A stretch of DNA of 64,000 nt from Lagopus muta. Taxonomy: Eukaryota; Chordata; Aves; Galliformes; Phasianidae. Within the stretch, counting starts at the first letter, position 1. Every line of letters starts with the position of its first letter. Under the pieces are notes generated by a model. It searched no databases. It worked only from the letters and a program-made list of their open reading frames with translations, and was not told the DNA's origin. Where the stretch lies: NCBI RefSeq assembly GCF_023343835.1, contig NC_064433.1, positions 184,095,777 through 184,159,776 of the forward strand, in the 5' to 3' direction. Made by a program: the position numbers and the translations under genes. Positions 17,735 through 28,606 of the stretch are shown one piece after another.

Positions 17735-18100
17735 AATCACAGAAACATCAAGGTTGGGGAAGACCTAAGATCATCCAATCCAACCATCCACCCATCACCA
17801 ATAGTTCTCACTACACCATGTCCCTCAACACAAAATCCAAACGTTCCTTGAACACCTCCAGGGTTGGTGACTCCACCACCTCCCTGGGCAGCCCATCCCA
17901 CTGCCTGACCACTCTTTCAGAAAAGTAGCATTTCTGAACGTCCAGCCTAAATCTCCCCGGGCGCAGCCTGAAGCCATTCCCTCTAGTGCTATCACCAGTT
18001 ACATGAGAGAAGAGGCTGACCCCCAGCTCACTGCAACCTCCCTTCAGGTGGTTACAGAGAGCAATAAGGTCTCCCCTGAACCTCCTCCAGACTGAAGACA
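17735..18100 (-). repeat. CR1 3' fragment, reversed, next to the CEP295 promoter
   Basis: Reverse-complement CR1. The minus strand keeps an open tail from 18101 to 17811 ending [18 protein letters not shown] and [14 protein letters not shown], very close to the copy at 20.3 kb. It begins within about 70 bp of the NRF1 motifs. Confidence 0.92.
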
Positions 18101-18490
18101 TGGCGGCTCCTCGGTGTCAGAGGGGTTTGTGCCCAGAGTTCTGTGTCTCTGCAGGGGTTCAGTGTGTGGCACTGTGCATGCTGGCTCAGCCCGAGGTGGC
18201 AGGGATGAGGGGGGCAGGCAGGAGAACCACACTGCTTCATGGCTTACCTCAGCGTGCCTGGGGAGCGTGCTGGGCTGAGTTTGAGCTGGGAGCGCTGCGA
18301 GTGCGTCCGGCAGCCTTGGTTTATGAGGAACAGCCAGAGTTCGTTACTGACAGGGAGGAACGAGAGGCTGTGCTAGAGGGCTTCTTTGCATTGAATATTT
18401 CCTCAGGGCCTGAGCTTCTGCTTCTAGTAGGGCAGAAACGCTTGTAACGCTTGTTGGGTGCAGGAGGCAATCTGCTATCTTATGCTGAAA
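18101..18490 (+). other. Unassigned GC-moderate segment with a 115-codon open frame
   Basis: A plus-strand frame starting ATGGCGGCTCCTCGG (18100-18447) lies between two CR1 copies. It is Cys-, Gly- and Ala-rich with no domain I recognise. The ATGGCGGC start looks gene-like, but there is no obvious promoter or splice partner. It could be an old first exon or chance. Confidence 0.25.
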
Positions 18491-18494
18491 TCAC

Positions 18495-18720
18495 AGTCAC
18501 AGAATGGCTTGGATTGGAGGGGACCTCAAAGCCCACCCAGCTCCAACCCCTGCCATGGGCTGGTTGCCCCCACCAGCTCAGGCTGCCCAGGGCCCATCCA
18601 ACCTGGCCTTAAGCTCCTCCAGTGGTGGGTACCACAGCTCTCTGGGCAGCTGTGCCAGGGCATCAGTGCCCTCAAAGTGAAGAATTTCCCCTCATATCTA
18701 TCCTGAATCTCCTCTCTTTT
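18495..18720 (-). repeat. CR1 3' fragment, reversed
   Basis: The plus strand has CACAGAATGGCTTGGATTGG, AGGGGACCTCAAAGCCCACC and CTGGGCAGCTGTGCCAGGGC, the reverse complement of a CR1 3' end. Confidence 0.88.
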
Positions 18721-19035
18721 AGTTTGAAGTCATTTTCTTAACCCTGCTCTCCCTGATAAAGACTTTTTCCCTATCTATGCTTTAGGACCCCTTTAAATGC
18801 TAGTACAAAATATGACTGGTTTCTATAGCTGTTTTCTCTAGAGACAGGAAAGTAACTTTTTACTACCAGCTAACCAGCATAGTAACCCACTGTACTGTGC
18901 CCTACAGGACCAAAGTCAGCAGGGCTAAGATTACTTCGTAAAATGTACATGGTATTGGTGTATGTGGATGCATGGCTGCACATGAAACACTGAAAATTAA
19001 AGGACTGCAAAACAAAAGACACAAGAGTAGAAGCA
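18721..19035. other. Intergenic, nothing recognised
   Basis: About 300 bases of AT-rich sequence between two CR1 pieces. I see no gene, RNA or repeat in it. Confidence 0.5.
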
Positions 19036-19180
19036 TTAAGGGTGGAAAAGGTCACTAAGACCACCATGTCCAACCATCAGCCCACCATGCCCACACACCA
19101 TGTCCCTCCGTGCCACATCTCCACGGCTCTTGAACACCTCCAGGGACAGTGATTCCACCATCTCTGGGCAGCCTGTTCCA
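19036..19180 (-). repeat. CR1 fragment, reversed, diverged
   Basis: GGGTGGAAAAGGTCACTAAG, CCATGTCCCTCCGTGCCACA and CTTGAACACCTCCAGGGACA mark a reversed, eroded CR1 3' part. Confidence 0.75.
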
Positions 19181-19729
19181 AATAGGAATAGGAATTCCAA
19201 GTTGCTTAGGAAGAAGAGGTTACACAGCTGTCATACAGTGCTGAATCGCCTTCTTATTCAAAGACTTGTGTGCTATGGGATCATTTAGGGAGATCATTTG
19301 CTTTCTATGAAGCAACTTGCTGCAAACTATTGGCTGTAATAGCTGGTTACAAAGTTAATACCTGATTGTACCTTAAAGACAACCAGATGTTTCACAATAT
19401 GCGTACTGAATACATTAAACTTAAGCAGTGTCCTTCCAAATGTATTTTCCAGTCTCCTTATTGGATTTTTTTGTCCTTCAGCATTTTCATTTGCAGTGCT
19501 CTCCACAATAACAGCTCTTCTAAATAGCTTTATCCTGCAGGTCAGCAGGTAAAAAAAAAATTGAAGACAGTCTATTAAGAGAGTAAATGAGATTATAGAT
19601 TTTATAGCTCACTTATAAGATGTGAAAGAGGTCAAATATATGCTCTAGAAAAAGAGAAAAAAGTTGTGAAGCCTATGTGTACTGGATAAGAACTTTATTT
19701 CAAAGGTGTTTTCTAGTCAACGTACTTCA

Positions 19730-19999
19730 GAATTATTTCTGCAGTCCCTTAATTTCCATACATATACTTAAAAACAGAGATTTAGCAGCTGTTTTAATAT
19801 GGTAATGCTTTCCATGTTTTAATACACCTGTTTGAATTACAGTATCACAGGCTGATGTTAATTCTTTCCTCTTTGGAAGTAGGCGTGTTCCTTTTATACA
19901 AGTTGTGTAGTGATGCAGTGATATGGACAGCTGGGTGCATATGAAACTGGAGATAATAGTTCCCATAAAGTTCAACCACCAGTCATATTTCTCCTATGG
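19730..19999 (-). other. Low-confidence candidate terminal exon
   Basis: On the minus strand, TTCTTTACCCATAG at about 20000 is a good splice acceptor. It is followed by an open frame EKYDWWLNFMGTIISSF and so on, about 86 codons to a TAA at 19731. The composition after the first 15 residues looks like translated AT-rich DNA. The phase does not fit direct joining to the exon-like stretch at 22554-22725, which would give an early stop. Not recognised. Confidence 0.15.
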
Positions 20000-20336
20000 G
20001 TAAAGAAATGTAGTTAGAAGAGTTAGCTACAACTTTGCAAAATAGTTAGGGGGAAATCTGAATTTATTTCCAGGACAGGCCGTCAGCTATCTTGGAATAT
20101 GGCTTTGAAGAGCAAGACCATCCATACTTCCGTACTACAGAGAGCATTGGTTTGACCAACCTATGAACCACCGCAAGAGATGCTGGCACAGATACGTTGT
20201 CTTGGTATGCTCTGTTTTTATGGATCTAAGATCAATCTGAGAGAACAAATTCCCTGCTCATGGGCATGATGAATAGACCAGCACAGATTTATCTCTTATT
20301 GCCACACAGGGGTGCTTGCTTATTTCTATGTTGTAA

Positions 20337-21566
20337 ATTACCAACCAACCTGATCTCCTTCTATGATGTAGTGACCCATCTGGTGGATGAGGGAAAGGCT
20401 GTTGATGTGGTCTACCTAGACTTCAGCAAAGCCTTTGACACTGTCTCCCACAGCATTCTCCTGCAGAAGCTGGCAGCCCGAGGCTTGGATGGGTACACTC
20501 TTGGCTGGGTGAGGAGCTGGCTGGAGGGCCGGGCACAGAGAGTGGTGGTGAATGGAGTCAAATCCAGCTGGCGACCGGTCGTGAGTGGTGTTCCCCAGGG
20601 GTCGGTGCTGGGGCCTGTCCTCTTCAATATCTTTATTGATGACCTCAATGAGGGCATCGAGTGCACCCTCAGTAAATTTGCAGATGACACCAAATTGGCT
20701 GGAAGTGTGGATCTGCCTGGGGGTAGCGAGGCCATACAGAGGGATCTGGACAGACTGGAGAGCTGGGCTGAAGTCAATGGGATGAGTTTCAACAAGGCCA
20801 AATGCTGGGTCCTGCACTTTGGCCACAACAACCCCAGGCGACGCTACAGGCTTGGGGCGGTGTGGCTGGAGGACTGCGTAGAGGAAATGGACCTGGGGGT
20901 ATTGATTGATGCTCGGCTGAACATGAGCCCACAGTGTGCCCAGGTGGCCAAGAAGGCCAATGGCATCCTGGCCTGCATCAGAAACAGCGTTGCAAGCAGG
21001 AGCAGAGAGGTGATTGTGCCCCTGTACTCAGCACTCGTCAGGCCGCACCTCGAGTACTGTGTCCAGTTTTGGGCCCCTCACTGCAAGAAAGATATTGAGG
21101 CCCTGGAACGTGTTCAAAGGAGGGCAACAAAGCTGGTGAGGGGTCTGGAACACAGGCCATATGAGGAGAGGCTGAAGGAGCTGGGAATGTTCAGCCTGGA
21201 GAAGAGGAGGCTCAGGGGAGACCTTATTGCTCTCTATAACTTCCTGAAGGGAGGTTGTAGTGAGCTGGGGGTCGGCCTCTTCTCTCGTGTCATTAGTGAT
21301 AGGACCAGAGGGAATGGCTTCAAGCTACGCCAGGGGAAATTCAGGCTGGACATGAGGAAGTATTACTTTTCAGAAAGGGTGGTCAGGCACTGGAATGGAC
21401 TGCCCAGGGAGGTGGTGGAGTCACCGAGCCTGGGGGTGTTCAAGGAAAGGCTGGATGTTGTGTTGAGGGACATGGTTTAGTGGGAGCTATTGGCAATAGG
21501 TGAATGGTTGGACTGGATGATCTTTTAGGTCTTTTCCAACCTTGGTGATTCTATGATTCTATGATT
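20337..21566 (+). mobile_element. CR1 LINE with open reverse-transcriptase half
   Basis: 5'-truncated CR1 ending in the tandem ATTCTATG tail (about 21550-21566). The frame is open from the chance upstream ATG at 20260 to TAG at 21480 (406 codons; about the first 26 are host flank). It has [15 protein letters not shown] (motif A), [20 protein letters not shown] (motif B region) and FADDTKLAG (motif C), plus the full CR1 carboxyl domain. The endonuclease and the first reverse-transcriptase blocks are missing, so it cannot move by itself. The intact frame marks it as the youngest CR1 copy in the window. Confidence 0.93.
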
Positions 21567-22553
21567 CTTTGCTGGCTGCTATATCCCTCACTCTTATGCG
21601 GGAAGGATGGTCTTTGCAGGCTTTCCTGCCTTTTTAGCAGAAAAGGTTTTCTGAGATCTGCTAATGGAACAGTACAACCACCTGACAGCTCACCCTTGGC
21701 AAGACTTGGCACTCTGCAAGAATTCAGTGTTCTCCTTGATAAACTCTGAAAGAAGAGCTCTGAAGAAAGTGTGGTATTCAGACACTCCTCCCCCTCACAC
21801 CCCACCCCAGAGCTCCAACAGCTCATTAGTTGGTAATGCAGTTTTTTGTTTCTTGTCTCCTTCTTGCTGATTACTGAAGTGTCTGAATAAAAGGAAAGCT
21901 TCACTCAGTTTGAATTGGCTATTCTCTGCATTCAGCATTCCTCGGTGTCACATAGCATGTTATCATATGCTCTTAAATGTTTCCCTATGGTTCATTTTGT
22001 TTTGATCTGTGATTACTTCTGTCATGCTGTTTCATCTTTTTTAGCACTTAACAACAAATATCTAATTATCATGACTACCAGGAACTAACAGGATGTGGTT
22101 TTACAAAGATTTGCAATCTTCCAGTTAATACGGTCTCAAAATCACAATGTGTTTTTGTTAAACAGTTTGAATTAAGTGCAGTTTTTATATGTAAACTTTG
22201 CAAAGACAGATGGTTCCTAACAAAAAGAAAAAGCTGATCTTCATTATAGAGACTGACTAATACAGTGTGTGCAGCCCATGCAGGCACAGCCTACAATAGT
22301 CTCTGCCTGACACTGATTTTGAATACATTTTTGAAATAAATTTTCTTGACAGTTGAGGAAGAGTATCGTTCATTATTATGTTCCTTGGCTGCAGAGTTAC
22401 ACATTCTAGTGCCATACTAAAACAATGCCTGTATAGATTCCCTACATGCAGCTTCTAATCATTAGAAAGATGCTACAGGATAAAAGAAAACTAAATAAAA
22501 CAAAAGCCACTACTATTTCTCCAACCTAAACTGACTTGCTTTATACTATTTAC
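21567..22553. other. Intergenic, nothing recognised
   Basis: About 1 kb of AT-rich sequence. Open frames of 60-117 codons on both strands (for example 21551-21904 minus) lack domains and matching splice sites. Confidence 0.5.
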
Positions 22554-22725
22554 CTTCTCCATTTGATTGCTTGTGTTTGTTATAAGTAGGAAGACTAGCA
22601 AAGGGAGTCAGAAACTGGATAATGCCTTTTGGCATGAATTTTCCCTTGGCATTGTCCAGCACATTAAGTGTATATTGAAAAGTGTCTTCAGAAGCCTCAT
22701 ATTCTCTCAGAAGAGCATCCAAATG
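22554..22725 (-). CDS. Unidentified candidate internal exon (57 codons + 1 nt)
   Basis: Minus-strand stretch between a usable acceptor (TTGCTCACCATACAG) and a donor GAAG|GTAAAT. It is open throughout in one frame and reads HLDALLREYEASEDTFQYTL, then NVLDNAKGKFMPKGIIQFL, then TPFASLPTYNKHKQSNGEG. The composition looks protein-like rather than like translated AT-rich DNA. It is upstream of and on the same strand as CEP295, but does not belong to any CEP295 segment I know. I do not recognise the family. It might belong to a small gene between CEP295 and the 43-kb CpG island, be an alternative 5' exon, or be chance. Confidence 0.35.
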
Positions 22726-22740
22726 CTGTATGGTGAGCAA

Positions 22741-24985
22741 TAAAATTAATATAAGAACATTCTGAAGGCTTTAGGTCTACAAATTGTCAAGGAACACATT
22801 AAAGGTTCTGGATGATATTAGAAGGAAAAAGAAGAATAAATGTTCAGCTTTGGCCAATTTAATAAGTGATGAAAGGATCCAATCAGAACACTTTAAATGT
22901 CTCAGTAGTCATTTACACATAGGTCAATGAAAGCTGTTTGCAGGGTGCTGCATTTCCCAGCTGCTGGTTTCTGCCATCACTGGCATCTTTCGCACTGGCT
23001 GAAATACAGAGTGAGATACAGAATATGGGTTCCTCTCAAAAACGTACCTGTCATTATCCTCAGATATCCATTAAAGTACCGTGGTGTTCTTTATGAAATA
23101 CCAACAAAATGTTCATGGTGAAAAGAGTTGATCCTGGTTTGATCAAGGCCCACAGTCTGAATCAAACAGACTATATGATCAGACAGCCCTGCGATATACC
23201 AAGTTACCATCCTATCACAAATTATCTTTGATGTTTTCTTTAGTAGAAAGAAACTGATTCTGTAGATGGAGTCATTAAAAGGCTTTATGGAAGGAATATG
23301 TCTCAAAGAGAACCTTAAAAAGTCAAGCTTGGTAAAGAAAAATTTACAAGGCATGAGAATGGGTTTACACCAGGATGAGAGACCTGGAAAAAAACTGCGA
23401 GTCAGCGAAGTAGTATTTTAAAGAAAGCAGTGAATTTGTAACAGTTAGATTGGTTCTTCTTGCTTCTGTTTTCTCCTTTGTAATGGAAACCAACATCTCT
23501 ACAGACAGGGAGATGATTCTTTGCTAAATATTAGAGGATCCAAGGAGAGATCAAGGAACAAAGTGTCTCTAGTGACTGAGGTAAGTTTAGCATCATCTGA
23601 GAGAGGAAAATCTGTAAGAGAAGCTGGTTCATGACTTAGATGCTAGCTTGGCAAACTGGAGTCTGAGTTTGTTTTCTGGGAGATCATAGATTTTAGAGCA
23701 GGTATTCTCAGCTTAGTCTCTTAGGGCTCAATCTGATAAATGCAACTGAGCTCCAGATCCTGATCTTGATAAGCCTTGCTAAACTGCTGGAAAATTAGAA
23801 TTTTTTAATCCTAAAAGTCCACAGACTTCTAGTCTTGCTTTTACATGCTCAAGTTGTTCTGATGTCAGCAGTGCTAACAACACTTGTTGGGCAGAAGAGA
23901 TGACTAGAGACCAGACCTCCCATTTTCCATGTTTTGTCAGAAGAACCTGATTTCAGAGTCAGCTGCTCAATCTCACCATGGCAAAATGAATAGTATATAT
24001 ATTTCAGGCACAGGGACATGGGTTCACAGGAAGAGGCAGACAATCCTCTGTGTTCTGACATCCCTGGCTCATACATTGAGTGCTCAGTAATGCCTAGGAG
24101 CTGCATGGGAAACTGATGTACCAACCCATGTGATCCTACAGCAGCCTCACAACTGGAGGCTTCTGTTGGATCAGACATTTTATTTCCGATAATAAAGTAA
24201 CAATGAAATCATTAAAGGGGACTGAAGCAGTAGTGGAGAAAGACAAGGACAGCAGTATTATTTGCTCCTGTAATGTCCTTGGCAAAGGAAAACTATTCTT
24301 TCCCACTGGCCCAATAAAATTACTTCAGTCTGCTTCCTTAAGTGATTGTTGCTCATCTATAACTTTATTGCTGTCCTTTTTAGAGGATAGTTTAATCATT
24401 TCACATTTATAAATGCAAAGTAATAACCTTAGATTTACATAGAGCTAATTTCTTTCTTTGTGAGTGGGTTCTGTAGGATGTGTGCAATTAAGCTTCAGAG
24501 GGAGGATACAGGAAACATGATTAATGGATCAAAGAGACACCATCTAAGGGAAATGCATATAATGCCAAGAGAGATAATGCCTCATTTCATAATAGTTATG
24601 CAAATATGCCAAATGTTGGAGAATTCAATTAATATTTGACAAATAGATATTCTGTGATGCAGGATAAACACATACTGAGGAACAAATAAAGCCCTATTGC
24701 ATGCCATCTATCAGCTTCCTCTCACACAGACTGGGTTGGCTGGTCAGACAGCTCATTCCTTTGCAGGTAGCAAAGAGCAGCTAGGCATGAATCAGTGCCA
24801 GACAGCATTATATTTTGGATGAAGGAGAATGACCAAGGTTAAATTTTATGCACACGAGGCCAATCAGCATTTGTCATTGTGTGTAAGTCTATTGCTCAGT
24901 CCTCTGCTCAAAGCTAGATTTTATACCACATTAAATAAATGTTATTTTGTGATAAATGAGACAGAATTACACAACATCAGCCTTC
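22741..24985. other. Intergenic, nothing recognised
   Basis: About 2.2 kb of AT-rich sequence without recognised repeats, RNA genes or splice-bounded exons. The longest frame (23849-24178 minus, 109 codons) has no domain. Confidence 0.5.
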
Positions 24986-24989
24986 TTAG

Positions 24990-25375
24990 CAGCAAGGCCA
25001 TGCTGCTGGCTGGTGTTCAAGTTGGTGCCCTCCAGGACCTCCAGGCCCTTTTCTGCAGAGCAGCTTTCCAGCTGGGTGTACTCCATGTGTTCTGCTACCT
25101 GTGGTTGTCCCTCCCCACATGTTGGACTCTGCAGTTCTTGTTGAACTTCAAGAGTTCCTGCCTGCCTACCTCTTCAGCATGTCAAGGTTTCTCTCGATGT
25201 CTGCACAGCCCTCTGGTGAACCAGCCACTCCTCCCCATTCTGTGTCATGTCTGGGATTACTGAGGGTGCACTCTACCTCCTTCATCCAGATCATTAACAA
25301 AGATGTTGAACAGGACTGGATCCAGTATTGACCTTCGGGGTACTTCGCTCATTACTGGCACGGACTTTTTTGTGC
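24990..25375 (-). repeat. CR1 fragment, reversed, old
   Basis: TTCATCCAGATCATTAACAA, AGATGTTGAACAGGACTGGA and TCCAGTATTGACCTTCGGGG are the reverse complement of the CR1 LDPxLFNIFVNDL region. The upstream part (CCAGGACCTCCAGGCCCTTT) is the reversed sequence just after it. Confidence 0.8.
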
Positions 25376-25444
25376 CACTGTCTAGGGGTGGAAGTTCAAT
25401 CAGTTTTCAGTCCTCAATTTGTTAATTTTGTTCTGAATGTACTC

Positions 25445-25965
25445 GACCCTGGTGAGGCCGCACCTCAACTGCTGTGTTCGGTTTTGGGCCCTCACTACTA
25501 GAAAGACATTGAGGCCCTGGAGTGTGTCCAGAAAAAGACTACAAAGCTGTGAGGAACAGGAGCAGGAGTTTTACAGGGAGCACTGAGGGAACAGGGATTG
25601 TTCAGTCTGGAGAAGAGGAGGCTCTGGGAGACCTTATCACTCTCTACAACTGCCTGAAAGGAGATTATGGCAAGATGGGGGTCAGCCTCTTGCTTAACTA
25701 GTGACAGAACTAGAGGGAATGGCCTCAAGTTGCTCCGGGGAGGCTGAGGTTGGATATTAGGAAAAATTTCTTCTCTGAAAGAGTGGTTAGGAGCTGGTGG
25801 AGGTGGTGGAGTCACTGCCCCTGGAGGTGTTCAAGAGACATGGAGATGCTGTACTAAGGGACACTGTTTAGTGGGAAATACCGTGTTAGGTGGACAATTG
25901 CACTGGATGATCTTGGAGACCTTTTCCAACCTTGGTGATCTTGTGATTCTATGATTCTTTAATTG
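25445..25965 (+). repeat. CR1 fragment
   Basis: Runs from CCTGGTGAGGCCGCACCTCA through GGAGAAGAGGAGGCTCTGGG to a terminal GATTCTATGATTC. It faces the reversed CR1 fragment just upstream, so the two arose from separate insertions. Several frame breaks. Confidence 0.9.
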
Positions 25966-27225
25966 TGAGCAGTGCATATATAGGTGCTCTTGAGTTCACC
26001 TGTGCATCATTTAAGTGTCTATTTTGTCTTTGCTTTTGACTGTAGGGAAAGATATAAGCTGTATTTTGTACTTTGAGACATGTGTTCAATCATTTTGATT
26101 CACTGTGGTCAAGTCACAAGCTCTTAAGAAATCCTCACCTCTTCTGCTAAGCCATCTGTTTAAATCAGACATAATAAATTTCCATAAACGTTGATGTTTT
26201 CCCAAATTCATGATTTTTTTTAACAAGCAGTTTTGCTGTGATCTCTGAGTTACTGCTTCTAATAGATGACTTCTCTGTTGTCAGAGCTGATTCTGCTCTC
26301 AAAATCTATTAACCTAACCCAAATGCACATTTTAGTTACATGTATCCTGGCAGACATCCACCACTGGAATCAAGTAATGAGCACCACTGAGTATTTTTCT
26401 AATTGGACATAAAATTCATAATTTTATCATACAATACAATCCAATTAGTTGTAATGAGCTCTTTTTCAGGACAGGTTGTCCAAACCAGTGCTATTGCCAG
26501 TTCATAGAGGCTACAGGAAAAATCACTTGATTAATTTATTTCCAACATTAAATTGTTATAGGAAATATTGTGGCTTCTTTTTCTTTTATCATGTGGATAT
26601 CCAAGCACCTGATTTTGGAAAGAAAATCTCTTCCCAGTGTGTAATTTTCAGCATTTGTTGTAATACCTTTGCTTCTTATCACAGATATTTTTGAAATAAA
26701 ACATGCTTTAGCTTGTCTTTCTTATATCACATCGATGAGACCACTGTAAGCAGTCTGACAATGTGGAACCGGTAGCAATGCTGCTATCACAGCATAATTG
26801 TACAAGCCAGCTTGAGATCCTGTTTAAATATTGTCATTTGGAAGGAAATAGGAGATCCAAACACTTAAGAAAGTGATTCCCAAGGAACGGTTCTCTAATC
26901 AGGGGATGGAATTTTATGTAGCACCTCTCTGGTTGTTTGGCAGGCCAGCTTTTCCACGGCAACAGCAGTAATGGGAGCAGCTCTGTGGGATGGCCTCCGG
27001 AAGTGGTGGCCTCACTCCCACTCTGCTCTTCCCTGTGTGGTCTTCCCCCACATCATTCTCCATCCACTTTATTCTGACAGTGCACTTGCTCAAGTTGCAT
27101 CATTTTCCAAACTTGCAAAATAGGAACAATACAGTTATTTTTTGTAAAGTGCATTGAGAACTGAAGTGCAAAGCATTGTTATTGCAGTTTTCCTTGCTCC
27201 CAGTCACTTTGTGACAGTTTCACAA
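25966..27225. other. Intergenic, nothing recognised
   Basis: About 1.26 kb of AT-rich sequence with no recognised gene or repeat. Confidence 0.5.
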
Positions 27226-27229
27226 CATC

Positions 27230-27558
27230 AAATCTTTACAAGTGTAGATAACAGCAGGACAAGGGGAAACGGTTTTAAGTTGAAGGAGGGAAGATTTAGG
27301 TTGGATGTCAGGGGGAAGTTGTTTACTATGAGAGTGGTGAGGTGCTGGAACAGCTGCCCAGAGAGGTTGTGGATGCCCCATCCCTGGAGGTGTTCAAGGC
27401 CAGGTTGGATGAGGCCCTGTGCAGCCTGGTCTGGTATTAAATGTGGAGGTTGGTGGCCCTGCCTGTGGCGGGGGGGGGAGGGGAGGGGGTTGGAGCTTGA
27501 GGATCCTTGAGGTCCCTTCCAACCCTGGCCATTTTATGATTCTGTGATTCTGTGATCA
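27230..27558 (+). repeat. CR1 3' end with an expanded G-run
   Basis: GCAGGACAAGGGGAAACGGT, GGAGGGAAGATTTAGGTTGG and the terminal ATTCTGTGATTCTGTGAT identify CR1. At about 27469-27490 the usual short G-stretch has become G-runs of about nine, four and five separated by single A's, a strong G-quadruplex pattern. Confidence 0.9.
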
Positions 27559-28459
27559 CTTTGTCAATTGCTAGTTCTGAGGTATTAAGAATTAAAGTTA
27601 CATTCTAGTTTGCATTGGATAGGTACATGCCAGGGCTTTCATGTCTGGTACCCGCACTACTTCTTACAAAGAAGGTTCTCGTTTATATACAGGAATAACA
27701 AGACAGGAAATGTTCAAAGGATTGCCTGAAAGCTGCAGGTCACTCCTGGCAATCATTAACTTTTGGACCACTGTTTTGCCCATGTGTATTTTATTCCTCC
27801 TCACCGTAGGTATATAACAACAAATTGCTTTGCAGAATGAGAGATGCTGATTTTAAACTTAGGACGTTCTCTTTGACTTGTCACAAATGAACAGCACAGC
27901 AGAGGATGTATGCATATTTTACACTTAGTAATGTTTTGCTGTTCATTTATTTATATGCACCTGGGTGCTTTCCCAATATAACAGGCCATACTTCTTTTTA
28001 TAATGAGAGCAGTCATGGAAAAATTGCACAAGGTGCTATAATGAAAGCCAAAATATTATGATGGCTCTTTAGCACAGTGGGCTGAGCATGAATACCTTGT
28101 GTGCCGTCTCTTTCAGCTGTACAGTACAGTTTCTTTCAGCTGTACAGTACAAATTCTGCACTAACAGCATAGTAGCATTTTACACAACGAAGAGTCAACA
28201 TTCCCTAAATATCCTTGTCAAACCCCGGGAGAGAGGAGAATGCCATTGACCTCTTTTACAGATGAGGAAGCAACATTGGAATTAGCACTGTAACTCCGCT
28301 GATTTCCTGGAGTTATTCCAAATTTACACCTGTAGAAGTAATACAGAAATGAAGCTGAAGCCATTTGCTCGCAGCTATCCTGTCACACAGCTGCACGCTC
28401 AGGATTAAAAACTCAACGCATCAATGCTTCCTTCTCCCTCACAGTAAGACTTTCTACTG
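27559..28459. other. Intergenic, with a short tandem duplication
   Basis: AT-rich sequence. TCTTTCAGCTGTACAGTAC occurs twice in a row with a 23-base period (28109-28150). No gene is seen. Confidence 0.55.
28109..28150. repeat. Two-copy tandem repeat (23-bp period)
   Basis: Two perfect copies of a 19-mer, TCTTTCAGCTGTACAGTAC, separated by 4 bases. Confidence 0.85.
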
Positions 28460-28606
28460 AATCATAGAATCATAGAATTGCTCAGGTTGGAAAAGACCTT
28501 CAAGATCATCGGCTCCAACCACAACCCAACCATACTACCCTAACTCACAACCCTTCGCTAAATCACGTCCCTGACATCCAAACGGTTCTTAAACACATCC
28601 AGGCAT
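28460..28606 (-). repeat. CR1 3' fragment, reversed
   Basis: AATCATAGAATCATAGAATT, CAGGTTGGAAAAGACCTTCA and AGATCATCGGCTCCAACCAC, a reversed CR1 end. Confidence 0.9.
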
